Assembly: GCF_011382985.1 (NCBI RefSeq)
Contig: NZ_CP049933.1
Coordinates: 2,852,001-2,916,000, forward strand
Reading direction: 5' to 3'
Length of the DNA: 64,000 nt
Source of the DNA: Leucobacter coleopterorum
GTDB taxonomy: Bacteria > Actinomycetota > Actinomycetes > Actinomycetales > Microbacteriaceae
The notes under the pieces were generated by a model. It ran no database searches. It had not been told where the DNA came from and saw nothing but the letters and a program-made list of their open reading frames with translations. Numbering within the stretch: the stretch's first letter is position 1; the number at the start of each line of letters is the position of its first letter. A program made the translations under genes and the position numbers. Shown here one piece after another: positions 1 through 8,731 of this stretch.

Positions 1-663
1 GTTGTTGCGTGATGCTGCCGGGTTGGCATTCACCGTGAAGAACTTAGCTGTCGAGATGGTCTTCTTCACGTAGGTCTTACCGTTCCAGGTGCTGCGGGTA
101 ACCGGCACGGCCAACTTGTATACACCGGGTGTGGTGTAGTAGCTCGCCGAGACCTTAACGGTGCTGGGCTTTGCGGGATCGATCCTGGTATATGGCCCAG
201 CGGCATTCGCCTTGATAACCCACTTTGGCAGGACGCCAGCGTTCTTCTTGACGAGAGTTGCTGTCGGGCTTCCGTAGTTCGCCGTCCACATGCCGTAGTA
301 GTTGTTGGAGGTTACCTGGGGGCCGTTGAAGGTGACCTTTGCAGTCTTGTACACAGTTCCCGGCTTAGTGGGTGTCTGCAGCGCGGGCAGGTTGGCAACT
401 GCCAAGCTACCGAAAGAACCCGACACGAGAGGTGCTGCAGAAGAGTCACCCTCCTCAAGCCCCTGGAACTCCTCCGACGCAGGAGCAGCTTGGAGCTTCT
501 GCTCAGACTTCACCAGCTTGTCCTTAGACTGAGCGGTCGCTTCGTTGTTCGTGCTACTGTCGATGCTCGTTCCGGACTCAGCAAACGCTGGGCTCACGAA
601 ACCCAGCGGAAGCGTGAGAGCAGCTACCGCAGCTACTCCCAATTTCAGTGTTTTGTTGCGCAT
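1..663 (-). CDS. Secreted protein, C-terminus beyond left edge
   Basis: Reading leftward from the ATG at 663, 221 codons stay open to the window edge, so the stop and C-terminus are missing. AAGGAG lies seven bases before the ATG, which fixes the start. The N-terminus is a clear Sec signal peptide: basic MRNKTLK, a hydrophobic Ala/Leu/Val core, and an AFA cleavage site after about residue 28. The next 40 or so residues are a charged Ser/Glu/Lys/Gln stretch, probably a linker. From about residue 85 the protein is rich in Tyr, Thr, Val and Lys in an alternating pattern, as in beta-sandwich domains. I recognise no family, so the function is unknown. It is probably exported and may be wall-associated. 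The upstream DNA is a non-coding gap, so the gene likely has its own promoter. Confidence 0.75.
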   Translation of the reverse strand, partial: MRNKTLKLGVAAVAALTLPLGFVSPAFAESGTSIDSSTNNEATAQSKDKLVKSEQKLQAAPASEEFQGLEEGDSSAAPLVSGSFGSLAVANLPALQTPTKPGTVYKTAKVTFNGPQVTSNNYYGMWTANYGSPTATLVKKNAGVLPKWVIKANAAGPYTRIDPAKPSTVKVSASYYTTPGVYKLAVPVTRSTWNGKTYVKKTISTAKFFTVNANPAASRNN

Positions 664-1076
664 GCGCGTGTTCTCCTTGTTATTTTCAAGCGTTTTTCTC
701 GCTGCGCGAACGGCTCTAGCAGTATCCAATGCGGCATTGAAAGAAAAACGGAGTGGGGCCCCCTAAGCAATGAGGGTACTATACTTTTTGCAATGCGAAA
801 CCGTGAGGGAAAGAATTGTGCTAAGCATGAGGGCCAATTCAATGGACAGTCGACAAGTCAGACGAGGTCCTTTCCCTCACAAAGCGGTCTGCAAATAACC
901 AACCAGATGCCATCGATCCAAGAGTAAATAGGTCGCAAAAATTACGCGAGTTTGAAGACCCTGTGGCTATCTAAAAGCCGCGAGACCATCGGCTGGTGCA
1001 TTACTACAGTGCGTCTTGTTCAACTCACGCCGCCCCTGTTTCGTCCGTTAGCGTGGAGTCCGTTAGTCGACAGTGA
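664..1076. other. Intergenic region without a convincing gene
   Basis: No frame here has protein-like composition. The left part must hold the promoter of the secreted-protein gene to its left. A TATAGT-like -10 box can be read on the minus strand at 778-783, but no good -35 sits at the right spacing. The right part, about 950-1076, probably contains the decayed start and signal sequence of the hydrolase remnant that follows, since that reading frame opens only after a stop at 1074-1076. Confidence 0.4.
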
Positions 1077-1778
1077 GGCGGCTGCGCCACCTCGGCGACA
1101 CCCGACGCGGCCAAAGCCGACAGTTCATCTTCCAAGGAGTCGAGCAGCAGCTCCACCCCTCCGAAGCGAACAAGTAAAGACGTTGCCTTCAAAGGCGTCT
1201 CTATTCACACCGAGTGCAGCGGCCCAACGGACTCAGGCAAACCGACCGTCGTACTCATTACAGGCGTGATGGACTCCCTCACCGCGGAGGTCCTGACAAG
1301 CGATTCCATTATGCTCGCTGGGCACTCATTAGGAGACATGATCGCTGCGCAGTACGCTGCTGACTATCCCAAAGAGGTTGCCTCGGTCGTGCTGATCGAC
1401 GCAATTCCTCCCCGCGCGATTGTGGAGATTCCCAAGCTCATTCCTGAGACTGAGCCGGCAGACAAACCAGCAGGCGCCTCCCGGGCCGAGATCATGAGCA
1501 TGACCAGCGGCGAGAACCCCGAGCGCCTGATGGTCACCGGTGATCCGCTTACGCCGATCGGAGATACTCCACTAACCGTTATCCGCCACGGACTCGACCT
1601 CTTCGCAGAGATCCCCACCTACGGCACGCAGCTCGACGAAATCTGGGTTGCCGGCCAAGAAGAGTGGCTAGCCCTCTCTTCTGAGAGCAGCATGGTCGTG
1701 GCTAAGACAAGCGGTCACTACATCTACGATGACCAGCTCTATCTCGTGGTAGACGATGTTATTAAGGCGCTCGGCTAG
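1077..1778 (+). pseudogene. Alpha/beta-hydrolase lipoprotein remnant
   Basis: The frame opens after a TGA at 1074-1076 with Gly-Gly-Cys, which looks like a lipobox, followed by a Ser/Lys-rich linker and a beta strand reading TVVLITGVMDSLT. It then passes almost directly to a nucleophile elbow, GHSLGD, and a C-terminal GQEEWL and SGHYIYDD region. Full-length hydrolases of this type have roughly 60 residues between the first strand and the elbow, carrying the oxyanion and YDR regions. Here they are missing, so an internal deletion is likely. The signal peptide has no start codon in this frame; leucine-rich sequence appears in another frame at about 1010-1075, suggesting a frameshift. Nucleophile Ser and late His survive, but a folded enzyme is unlikely. 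A GTG at 1266 could start a 170-residue fragment; I do not believe it is functional. Confidence 0.6.
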
Positions 1779-1806
1779 GCCACTACTGCCCTGCACCAAA
1801 ACTGAC

Positions 1807-1859
1807 AGTTCCCCTGGTAGTACGACTTCTCATAGAGGAATCGCTCTGCCAGGGGAACT
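1807..1859. terminator. Inverted repeat between convergent genes, possible terminator
   Basis: An 11-base arm AGTTCCCCTGG at 1807-1817 is perfectly complementary to CCAGGGGAACT at 1849-1859, with a 31-base loop. It lies between the end of the hydrolase remnant and the end of the leftward membrane-protein gene, where a two-way transcription stop would be expected. There is no T-run and the loop is long, so it could instead be the scar of a lost mobile element. I found no transposase to support that. Confidence 0.35.
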
Positions 1860-1891
1860 TCATGGGATCGTGCCGGATCAACCGCACACTG

Positions 1892-2452
1892 TCAGGGGCG
1901 AGGGCGGATTGCTGTGCGCAAGACCACCTTCGGTGGCATCTCCGGGGCAAATTGCCGAAACATTGCGGCGAGTTCACCCGGCCCAGCCGGCTGGCCAGTG
2001 TCCGCTCGTACGAGTCCGTGCTCGGGAATCACGGCGCACTGACCCCTGGCAAAACCGGCCAACACAAACCCGTGAGACACGGCCATCGAGGTCATGTCTG
2101 CGAGGGTGAAGGCGATCGTAGTGCCGCCCAGCGCATAGTGCACGTGAGATGCTGTCACCCTCCAGACAGCAGCTGGCTGCGACTCATAGCGTCGAGCGGC
2201 CTCCCGGAGTTTAAGGAAGACGACACCCCAGAGCGCAAACAGCAGGAACGCGATGAACCCGACCACCACAAGCGAGCCTGCGGTGAGGCGACCTTCCACG
2301 GCAAGCGAAAGAAACGCGATGAACGCGGCAATACACACGGTGACTACTGAGATGAGGATAAGACCGCGGTACCCAGAGCCAACTCGAGACACCGCAAGGG
2401 TGTCCGTCCACGGGGGTCGCGTCGCGTTATAAAAGATAATCTGATCGGTCAC
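1892..2452 (-). CDS. Small membrane protein of unknown function
   Basis: The product is 186 residues starting MTDQIIFYNATRPPW. Two hydrophobic helices lie at about residues 29-52 and 58-80, separated by a short polar turn. A basic stretch (KLREAARRYES) and a soluble C-terminal half of about 100 residues, rich in beta-forming residues, follow. The arrangement resembles small PH-like or YcxB-type membrane proteins with a two-helix hairpin and a cytoplasmic domain, but I cannot assign a family with confidence. It is flanked by a decayed gene on one side and a broken nuclease gene on the other and shares no operon with a gene of known role. Confidence 0.6.
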   Translation of the reverse strand: MTDQIIFYNATRPPWTDTLAVSRVGSGYRGLILISVVTVCIAAFIAFLSLAVEGRLTAGSLVVVGFIAFLLFALWGVVFLKLREAARRYESQPAAVWRVTASHVHYALGGTTIAFTLADMTSMAVSHGFVLAGFARGQCAVIPEHGLVRADTGQPAGPGELAAMFRQFAPEMPPKVVLRTAIRPRP

Positions 2453-2556
2453 AGAGTTTAACCTTATTGTGCGTAAGTCTCCCCGGGTCTCATTCTATCG
2501 CCGCCTGCCCCACTACCCAATTGTGTAGTGAGGCAGACGGGCCGCCCGGCCTTAGC

Positions 2557-4251
2557 TCAGCTCACGTACTGCAACTGGTACTGCGCAACAATCATGCGGT
2601 GGTCCGAGGCAAGATAGTCCTTCAGGTTGGTGTCAACGCTGCTGGTGTTCAGTCGCATCGACGTGACCGAGTAGCTGCGGACTTTCAGAGTATCCGCTGG
2701 GACCTTGAGCAACGCGTGGTCGATGACGACTCCGTCTCCCATGATCGTCTCGTTCGGAAGGTTGGTACCCCAGGCGGCAAGCTCTGGGGTGTCCTTCGCA
2801 GGTTTGGTGTAGTCAGGACCCTGAAACTTGTATCCGGTGTAATTGATCAGCGCATACGGGCCGGTCTGAATTGCGTTCTCCGCCGCAGTCTTACTTGTCT
2901 TTTGATAGACCGCGTTGAAGTCGCCCGTAATCATCATCGGTACAGTCGGTGTCTCGACGGAGGGAGATGCACAAACCGCAGCGCAGGCGTTGCTGCCCGT
3001 GTTGCGTGCGATTCGTTTGGCCAGCTCACGCTGGTAAGCCGTTGACTGTGCATAAGCACTTGGAAACTTAGTTCCATCTCTAAGGGTCTTCTCACCTGGG
3101 CTAAACGAATTCTCTGTAGGCAGATGAACATTGGTTACCACCAGCTTGTTCGCTCCATGGGTGGAGCCGACGCGCTGAAACTTCGCAGACACAAACACTT
3201 GCCCCTGGGTCGGAGTGAGCATACGGAGCTCCTACATGGCGCTTCCCTTCATGAGCGTTCCCTCCACAGAAACGAAGGTGCCGCTCGGTTGGGAGTTCGT
3301 CACGAGTTTGTACTGCGACGCCTGGTAGTAGATTTCTGCCTTCTCCCCGTAGCGCTTCTTCTGGTCCGCGGCGAGTTTTGAGTAACCGGGGCAAATTTTC
3401 TCCCTGTCAGCACTGCTCAGTTCCGCCTTCGTGAAGCCCAGGCTCTTCATCAGGGCCGCAACCTCCTTGCGATACGTGCTCTCTTTGACCTGTCCTGTTG
3501 AGGTCCAACTCGACCACACCGGATCGTCGGTAATCTCTTGCAGGTTCACAACGTCCACGTTTGCATCGCTGATAACAGCTTTTACGTGAGCCTTTCGGAC
3601 TGTCCAAGAGCCCTTCTTGATGCAGTTTTGCACGGCCTTTGGGAACTGCTGCATGCATCTATCCCAGAGCTGCTTGCTCACGTTGCCAAACTCATAGGGG
3701 TTCGTACTCTTGTTGTCAACGCGTGTCCGATAGTACAGATTCTTTTGAGTGCAGTATCCCTCACTGATTCGATCCTCAGTGCACATACGAAAACCCGGAA
3801 AGTAGTCCGAGTGGCCGAGGTTGAAGGAACCGATCCTGGCGCACCCACTAACGCGAGCACCGTTGACCACGCAGCTGGCCTGTGCAGAGGTCGCTGCGAG
3901 TTCAGCCGCCGACGCACCCTCGGCGAGCTCGGCCGGCTCCCCAGCACTGGATCGCGCCGCGTCACCCTCCGGAATAAGCTCTGTGTTCTGCTCTTCCGGG
4001 GTCTCCATGCCTGGCACGTTCTCAACCTCAGGAGCGGTTACGTCTTCCTCTTCGGGAGCAATCTCAGCGTCTCCCTGAGCGTCCTGGGAGGAATCCACAT
4101 CTTCGCCCTCAGAGGTATCCTCAACAGGGAGAGCATCTTCCTCGACACTCACAGTGGGGAGGGCTTCAGCGGATGAAGAGTAGCCCGGGGTGAGTGCCGT
4201 CGTTGCAACCAATAAAGCAAGCGCTCCGACCGAAAGTCGTGCTATAGATAT
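2557..4251 (-). pseudogene. Secreted endonuclease/exonuclease/phosphatase protein with amber stop
   Basis: A 564-codon reading frame is broken by an in-frame TAG at 3234-3232. Upstream are a hydrophobic signal segment, an acidic Glu/Asp/Pro-rich linker of about 80 residues and the N-terminal half of an EEP nuclease fold (IGSFNLGHSD, VVNLQEITDD). Downstream, in the same frame, the fold continues with VVTNVHLPTENS, ITGDFNAVY and a C-terminal SDHRM, the usual metal-site and catalytic motifs. The start is also odd: GGAGGA is followed at the right distance by ATA (4251-4249), not ATG, and the residues after it make a perfect signal peptide. The next possible start, TTG at 4212, would remove most of that signal. 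Both lesions are G-to-A changes on the coding strand (TGG to TAG, ATG to ATA). It was probably an extracellular DNase-like enzyme and is probably inactive now. Confidence 0.75.
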
Positions 4252-4399
4252 TCGCGTGTTTCCTCCGTTTACTTCTCAGATTCAGTGAGGGCATAGAGCA
4301 ATGCTGCTCTTCGGGAGTTTAGGTCTTATTCAGATCAGATACCAAGCTCCCTGGTTCCACAGGGTTGAGACGCAAAACCACAGCACACGACAGCGCCAC

Positions 4400-6520
4400 T
4401 CACCGATCCCACAGGCCCAAGTTCACCCTCGAGTCCTGCAGCTTCTGCTCGAGTGGGGTCACCAAAGAGTTTGAATAGGTCGCCGTGAGATGCTGGTCAT
4501 CCCGCCAAATGAGCACGTTCCCAATGACCGGCGCACACGAGGCAGCCGGGCATATCCAATCGTTCATGTTGATCAGCTTCGTGTCTTGCATGCCGTGCTG
4601 AGCTGGGATCTCGGGTGTGCTCAGCGCATCAACCGCTTCTGCGCGCGGCACCGCGCACTCGGTGAGCTGATCCGGGTGCGCAGACACGCACTCGGGAACG
4701 TCGATGCCCATGCGAGGAATGTCTTGAAGGACAGCGACCGGGATTCCCGCGTCATTGAGTTGCTGCCAGGTTCTGCGGAGCCCCTCAGCAAAGGGCTCCT
4801 CGCTCTGCGCGAGGGTGAGCTGGCCGTCATCCCAAAGTGCACGCTTTGCGGAGTTGCTCGTAACAACAAGGTCAGGCTGTTCTTCAATGAGCTTCTGCGT
4901 CACACGATCATTCCAATCGGTGCACGCATCGTAGCGCTCGCCCTCGCCCTTCAGCGTCACAACATCGGCGAACGGGCAGGCCGATTTTGTAAACACCCGC
5001 AGACGCCAGCCATGCTTTTCAGCCAGGGGGGTCATCGCGGGAGCCCAGTTCGCGGCGTGAGAATCGCCGACGAGAGCGACCGTGGTGTCGCCGTTTTCGT
5101 CCCCGAGCGTGCAACCAGGGTTCTGTGTAAACCCCTGGTCGGCGTGGCATCCAGTCTCGTAAATCACCGAGTTGTCGTCGCGCGCCTCGATCGCTGAGGG
5201 TGTGAAACCCCCCGGCACACTATCAACTGGTTCGCCAGCCCCCGGATCATCCACGAGTGCCATCGCCCCGAGTGCAGTGGACGGATCCACTCCACCGCCC
5301 TGCCGCGTTACCGGAGCCACAAACACACCCGCACCCACGAGCACAGAAACGAGCATCAAGCCAGCACCCGCGAACAGCGATGCTGAGACACGTTCCTTGA
5401 GCCGTGACCAATTGCGGAAGGGGTTCTCAATGAGACGGTAACTCAACCATGCCGGCACAAACGACAGGATCACCACAATAATCCCGTGCCTGAAGCGCAG
5501 CTCTTCGCCGAGCATGTAGGTCGCAACAACGACAAGCGGCCAGTGCCACAGATAGAGCGAGTAGGAGATATCACCGACCCACCGCATGGGTCGTATCGAC
5601 AGCAGCACACCCACTCCACGGGTGCTGCGGCCGTTCATTCCACCGACGATGACCGCTGCGGCACCGAGCGTTGGTAGTAGCGCGGCAGCACCAGGGAACG
5701 GGGTCGCCGCGGTGTAAAAGATGCTCGCAGAGGCGATCCCACCGATCCCAACCCAACCGACAATCAGGCCGGGGAGGGTTGGGATGCGCTCAAGCTGGAC
5801 CGCAAACACCGCGACAAGCGCCCCGATCGCGAGCTCCCAAAGTCGTGTGGTCGTTGCGAAGTACGCTGGCGCAGGGTCACTCGCGGTATAGGTGACAGAC
5901 CAGAGCAGCGACGGGATCAGAAGAATCAGAACCCCTGCCCGTAGAGACCACTGCGTGGCCGTGTTTCGGGTTTGTTCGTTGCGCAGGCGGCGCACAAAGA
6001 GCAGCAGCAGCAAAATGATCAGTGGCCAGACAATGTAGAACTGTTCCTCAACGGCGAGTGTCCAGAAATGCTGCAGCGGGCTCGCCGCCACGTCGGCATT
6101 CAGATAGTCAGTGTTTGCCGCGAGCACCCAGTTGACTACGTACACCGCTGCCGCGGCAATCTCTATGCCAATGTCTTGCCAACGAATCTGCGGCAGGAAG
6201 AGCACCGTCAAGATTCCAGTCGCGACCAGCACGATTGTGGCTGCTGGCAGGATCCGACGCGCTCGTTTGGCGTAGAAGCTCGCGAGCCGAATGCGGCCCG
6301 TCGCCGTGGCCTCGCGCAGCAGAATACCCGTGATGAGGTATCCAGAAATGACGAAGAATACGTCTACCCCGACAAAGCCTCCCGGCAGAAAGGGGGCGTT
6401 CGCGTGAAACAGCAACACGACACCAACTGCGACGGCTCGGAGGCCCTGAATATCAGGCCGGAACATGCTTCCAGGTATGCGGGGTCGCGCATCCCTGCTA
6501 AGCACAACGTTCTGAGTCAC
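4400..6520 (-). CDS. Membrane acyltransferase with SGNH domain (OatA-like)
   Basis: The product is 706 residues. The first 380 or so form an acyltransferase-3 domain with about ten membrane helices: it opens FRPDIQGLRAVAV, has the conserved FFVISGYLIT, and a RILPA motif follows the first loop. A soluble C-terminal domain follows with an SGNH-hydrolase signature: VALVGDSHAANW supplies the nucleophile Ser and DDQHLT near the end supplies the Asp-His pair. This two-part layout is that of OatA-type O-acetyltransferases, which take acetyl groups across the membrane and place them on peptidoglycan or wall polysaccharide. The GTG start at 6520 is preceded by AAAGG. Its neighbours make surface sugars, so the target here is more likely a polysaccharide than muramic acid, but that is inference. 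Confidence 0.9.
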   Translation of the reverse strand: MTQNVVLSRDARPRIPGSMFRPDIQGLRAVAVGVVLLFHANAPFLPGGFVGVDVFFVISGYLITGILLREATATGRIRLASFYAKRARRILPAATIVLVATGILTVLFLPQIRWQDIGIEIAAAAVYVVNWVLAANTDYLNADVAASPLQHFWTLAVEEQFYIVWPLIILLLLLFVRRLRNEQTRNTATQWSLRAGVLILLIPSLLWSVTYTASDPAPAYFATTTRLWELAIGALVAVFAVQLERIPTLPGLIVGWVGIGGIASASIFYTAATPFPGAAALLPTLGAAAVIVGGMNGRSTRGVGVLLSIRPMRWVGDISYSLYLWHWPLVVVATYMLGEELRFRHGIIVVILSFVPAWLSYRLIENPFRNWSRLKERVSASLFAGAGLMLVSVLVGAGVFVAPVTRQGGGVDPSTALGAMALVDDPGAGEPVDSVPGGFTPSAIEARDDNSVIYETGCHADQGFTQNPGCTLGDENGDTTVALVGDSHAANWAPAMTPLAEKHGWRLRVFTKSACPFADVVTLKGEGERYDACTDWNDRVTQKLIEEQPDLVVTSNSAKRALWDDGQLTLAQSEEPFAEGLRRTWQQLNDAGIPVAVLQDIPRMGIDVPECVSAHPDQLTECAVPRAEAVDALSTPEIPAQHGMQDTKLINMNDWICPAASCAPVIGNVLIWRDDQHLTATYSNSLVTPLEQKLQDSRVNLGLWDR

Positions 6521-6606
6521 TAATACCTTTCGAGCACACTCTCCGCCACCCCCGCAATCTTACGTGATCACGTCGTGTACGGTTGCAGAGGCAGGAAGGT
6601 GACACT

Positions 6607-7650
6607 ATGTCGGTAGCACTCACGCACGGCGCAAAGAAAAACGTTGGCGACTACTTGATCCACTCAAGGGCGCGTAAGCTGTGGAAACACCTTGCCCCAG
6701 AGGTAGACCTCTTCTCAGTGCCGCGCTGGGAAGCAGCCGCGCTCCCTTTAGACGCGCAATCGCTCATTTTGTGCGGTGGACCGGGGTTCACGCCGCGGAT
6801 GGTCGAGGGTGTCTTCCCAATCGTAAAGACGGCACTCGAGCGAGATATACCGATTTCTGGACTCGCGCTTGGCTGGCAGGGGCTGCCCAAGCGCAACCCC
6901 GGCTCGTTTGCGATGACGGCCAGAAGTGTCGCAACCCTACGGAGCATCGCTAACTCGGGAGCGCCGATCTCCGTGCGCGACGACGTGACTCAAGACATCG
7001 CGCGGCAGTTCGGGATCGACACGATCCGCACCGGATGCAGTGCTTGGTATTCGATCCCTGATCTCGGCCGGACTCCTTTGCCCACCTCTGAGTCACCACA
7101 AACTATTGTGTACACGACTCCCGCACAGCCCTCTAACACTCGTGAATCGATCGCGATCATGCGCGCCCTTCGCCGTAAATTCCGGGGAGCACGCCTCATC
7201 GCTTCCTTCCACCGCGGCATTCGCCCCGATGTTCAAACCACAAAGAAGCAAAGCGCACCGCTCATTGCACAGGCGGCTGCTGCACGTGTCCTAGGGTTTG
7301 AAGTTCGCGATGTCTCCTACGACCTTTCAAAGATCGACTTTTATCGCGAGAGCGACCTGCACATTGGTTACCGAGTACACGCACACCTCGACTATGTCAG
7401 CCGCCGTATGCCAAGCATTCTGATCAGCGAAGACGGCCGCGGATTCGGCCAAACCGAAACGCTTCACGGCAAGAATCATGTTCTTTGGGCGGGGAGCAAG
7501 AATCTGCTGGAACGGCTCGATCGCAGACTTACCACTGAGATTTCTGGCGGCTGGCCGTCACTGGCCCACGCGGTTGATGTTATTGAGAACAGCTATCCGG
7601 TCATGCGAGAGGTGATCCTCACGCAAGCAATCCTGGGTTCGAGGGCCTAA
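6607..7650 (+). CDS. Polysaccharide pyruvyl transferase family protein
   Basis: The product is 347 residues from the ATG at 6607, chosen because AGGAAGG lies a few bases upstream; an in-frame ATG at 6583 lacks this. The sequence begins with a glycine-containing loop (THGAKKNVGDYLI), has CGGPGF in the first half, SVRDD midway and a GYRVHAHL segment near residue 260, as in the CsaB/WcaK-type pyruvyltransferase family. Members move a pyruvate ketal from phosphoenolpyruvate onto a sugar. Pyruvylated wall sugars are the known ligands of SLH domains, and three SLH-bearing proteins are encoded 5-14 kb to the right, so this enzyme could build their anchor. That link is inference. The gene converges on and overlaps the last bases of the NeuB-type gene. 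Confidence 0.8.
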   Translation: MSVALTHGAKKNVGDYLIHSRARKLWKHLAPEVDLFSVPRWEAAALPLDAQSLILCGGPGFTPRMVEGVFPIVKTALERDIPISGLALGWQGLPKRNPGSFAMTARSVATLRSIANSGAPISVRDDVTQDIARQFGIDTIRTGCSAWYSIPDLGRTPLPTSESPQTIVYTTPAQPSNTRESIAIMRALRRKFRGARLIASFHRGIRPDVQTTKKQSAPLIAQAAAARVLGFEVRDVSYDLSKIDFYRESDLHIGYRVHAHLDYVSRRMPSILISEDGRGFGQTETLHGKNHVLWAGSKNLLERLDRRLTTEISGGWPSLAHAVDVIENSYPVMREVILTQAILGSRA

Positions 7651-8690
7651 TCAGCCAGATCCCCCTCAAGGATTGGGTCATCTTTCTGCTTGTTTGCCGT
7701 TAGGCGGCGCCCAATCACCGAGTCCCATCGCGCAACCTCAAGACCGGTGTTGGCTCGCAATGCGATGAGATCGCTCTCAGCTACCACGGTTTCGGTGGGG
7801 AGATCTCGGGTGACAAAAATCCTTCGACGAGCGTTTGCCACGGCCTCATGCTGTGCGGCAATATCGGGGTTGCCATCACCAGCTAGGCGGCGGACAGTTT
7901 CAAGTGAGGTTACATAGCTGCGCAGTTGTGCCTCATCGAAAGCGTGATAGTGGTCGTTGCCCACGCCATTGCGGTCGTCAGTGAAGTGCTTCTCGATGAT
8001 CCTCGCACCCATAATCGCAGCCATATCGATCGCGGGAAGCGTACCGTCTGTCGACGGAGCGACGTGATCCGAGTAACCAATCACAGCACGATCCCCAAAC
8101 CGCGATCGTAGACTCTCAATGCCCAGCAGGTTCGCATGCTCCTGCGGAGTGGGGTAGCGCAGAACGCAGTGAAGCAGGGCGATTTGCTCGGCACCAGCTT
8201 GCTCGAGGAGCTCAAGCGCCCAGTCGACCTCGTCGTAGGTTGATGCACCAACCGAAAGGATCACGGGCTTACCCGTTCCCGCCACAGCCCGGAGTAGCGG
8301 AACATTGGTCAGATCTGCCGACGCGATCTTCACGGCGGGCATGAGCGGTGCGAGCATGCCAACCGATTCAAGGTCGAACGGGGTCGAAAGGAAGTCGATA
8401 CCGACCTCGGCACAGAACCCGGCGAGCGCCCGATACTCGTCAGCACCGAAGGTGTCGTATCGCTGAAACAGCTCATACTGCGAGGTTGTGGCTTCCTGCG
8501 AAGTGTCCCAGTAAGAGGGGCTGTTCCGTGCGCTCGCGAGCGTTGCGGCCTTGTAGGTCTGAAACTTCGCAGCGTGTCCGCCGGCGCGGGCCACAGATTG
8601 GATCATGGCTCGTGCACGATCCAGCGATCCCTCATGGTTCACACCGATCTCGGCGATGATGTAAGGGTCAGCGTATGAGCGTTCAAACAT
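7647..8690 (-). CDS. neuB: NeuB-family nonulosonic acid synthase
   Basis: The product is 347 residues. It starts YIIAEIGVNHEGS, the conserved opening of sialic, legionaminic and pseudaminic acid synthases, and continues with a TIM-barrel carrying AKFQTYKA, FLSTPFD, VKIASADLTN, GYSDH and IEKHFTDDR. The last 60 or so residues are an SAF (antifreeze-like) domain ending in VIGRRLTANK. The family condenses phosphoenolpyruvate with a six-carbon amino sugar to make a nine-carbon acid. Which acid is made cannot be read from the sequence, so the symbol denotes the family; it could equally be legI- or pseI-like. AAAGGTG precedes the ATG. It lies 41 bases downstream of the fused activation gene and probably shares its transcript. 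Confidence 0.9.
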   Translation of the reverse strand: MFERSYADPYIIAEIGVNHEGSLDRARAMIQSVARAGGHAAKFQTYKAATLASARNSPSYWDTSQEATTSQYELFQRYDTFGADEYRALAGFCAEVGIDFLSTPFDLESVGMLAPLMPAVKIASADLTNVPLLRAVAGTGKPVILSVGASTYDEVDWALELLEQAGAEQIALLHCVLRYPTPQEHANLLGIESLRSRFGDRAVIGYSDHVAPSTDGTLPAIDMAAIMGARIIEKHFTDDRNGVGNDHYHAFDEAQLRSYVTSLETVRRLAGDGNPDIAAQHEAVANARRRIFVTRDLPTETVVAESDLIALRANTGLEVARWDSVIGRRLTANKQKDDPILEGDLAD

Positions 8691-8731
8691 TGGTGTCTTG
8701 CACCTTTCAAACTGGCGTTGGAAACGCAGAA

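Noticed and set aside
1783..1977. Small minus-strand frame and inverted repeat as an insertion-sequence end
   Set aside because: No transposase motif, no target duplication and no second end were found.
3538..4176. 212-residue plus-strand frame
   Set aside because: It lies wholly opposite the nuclease gene and resembles no protein; the minus strand shows clear family motifs.
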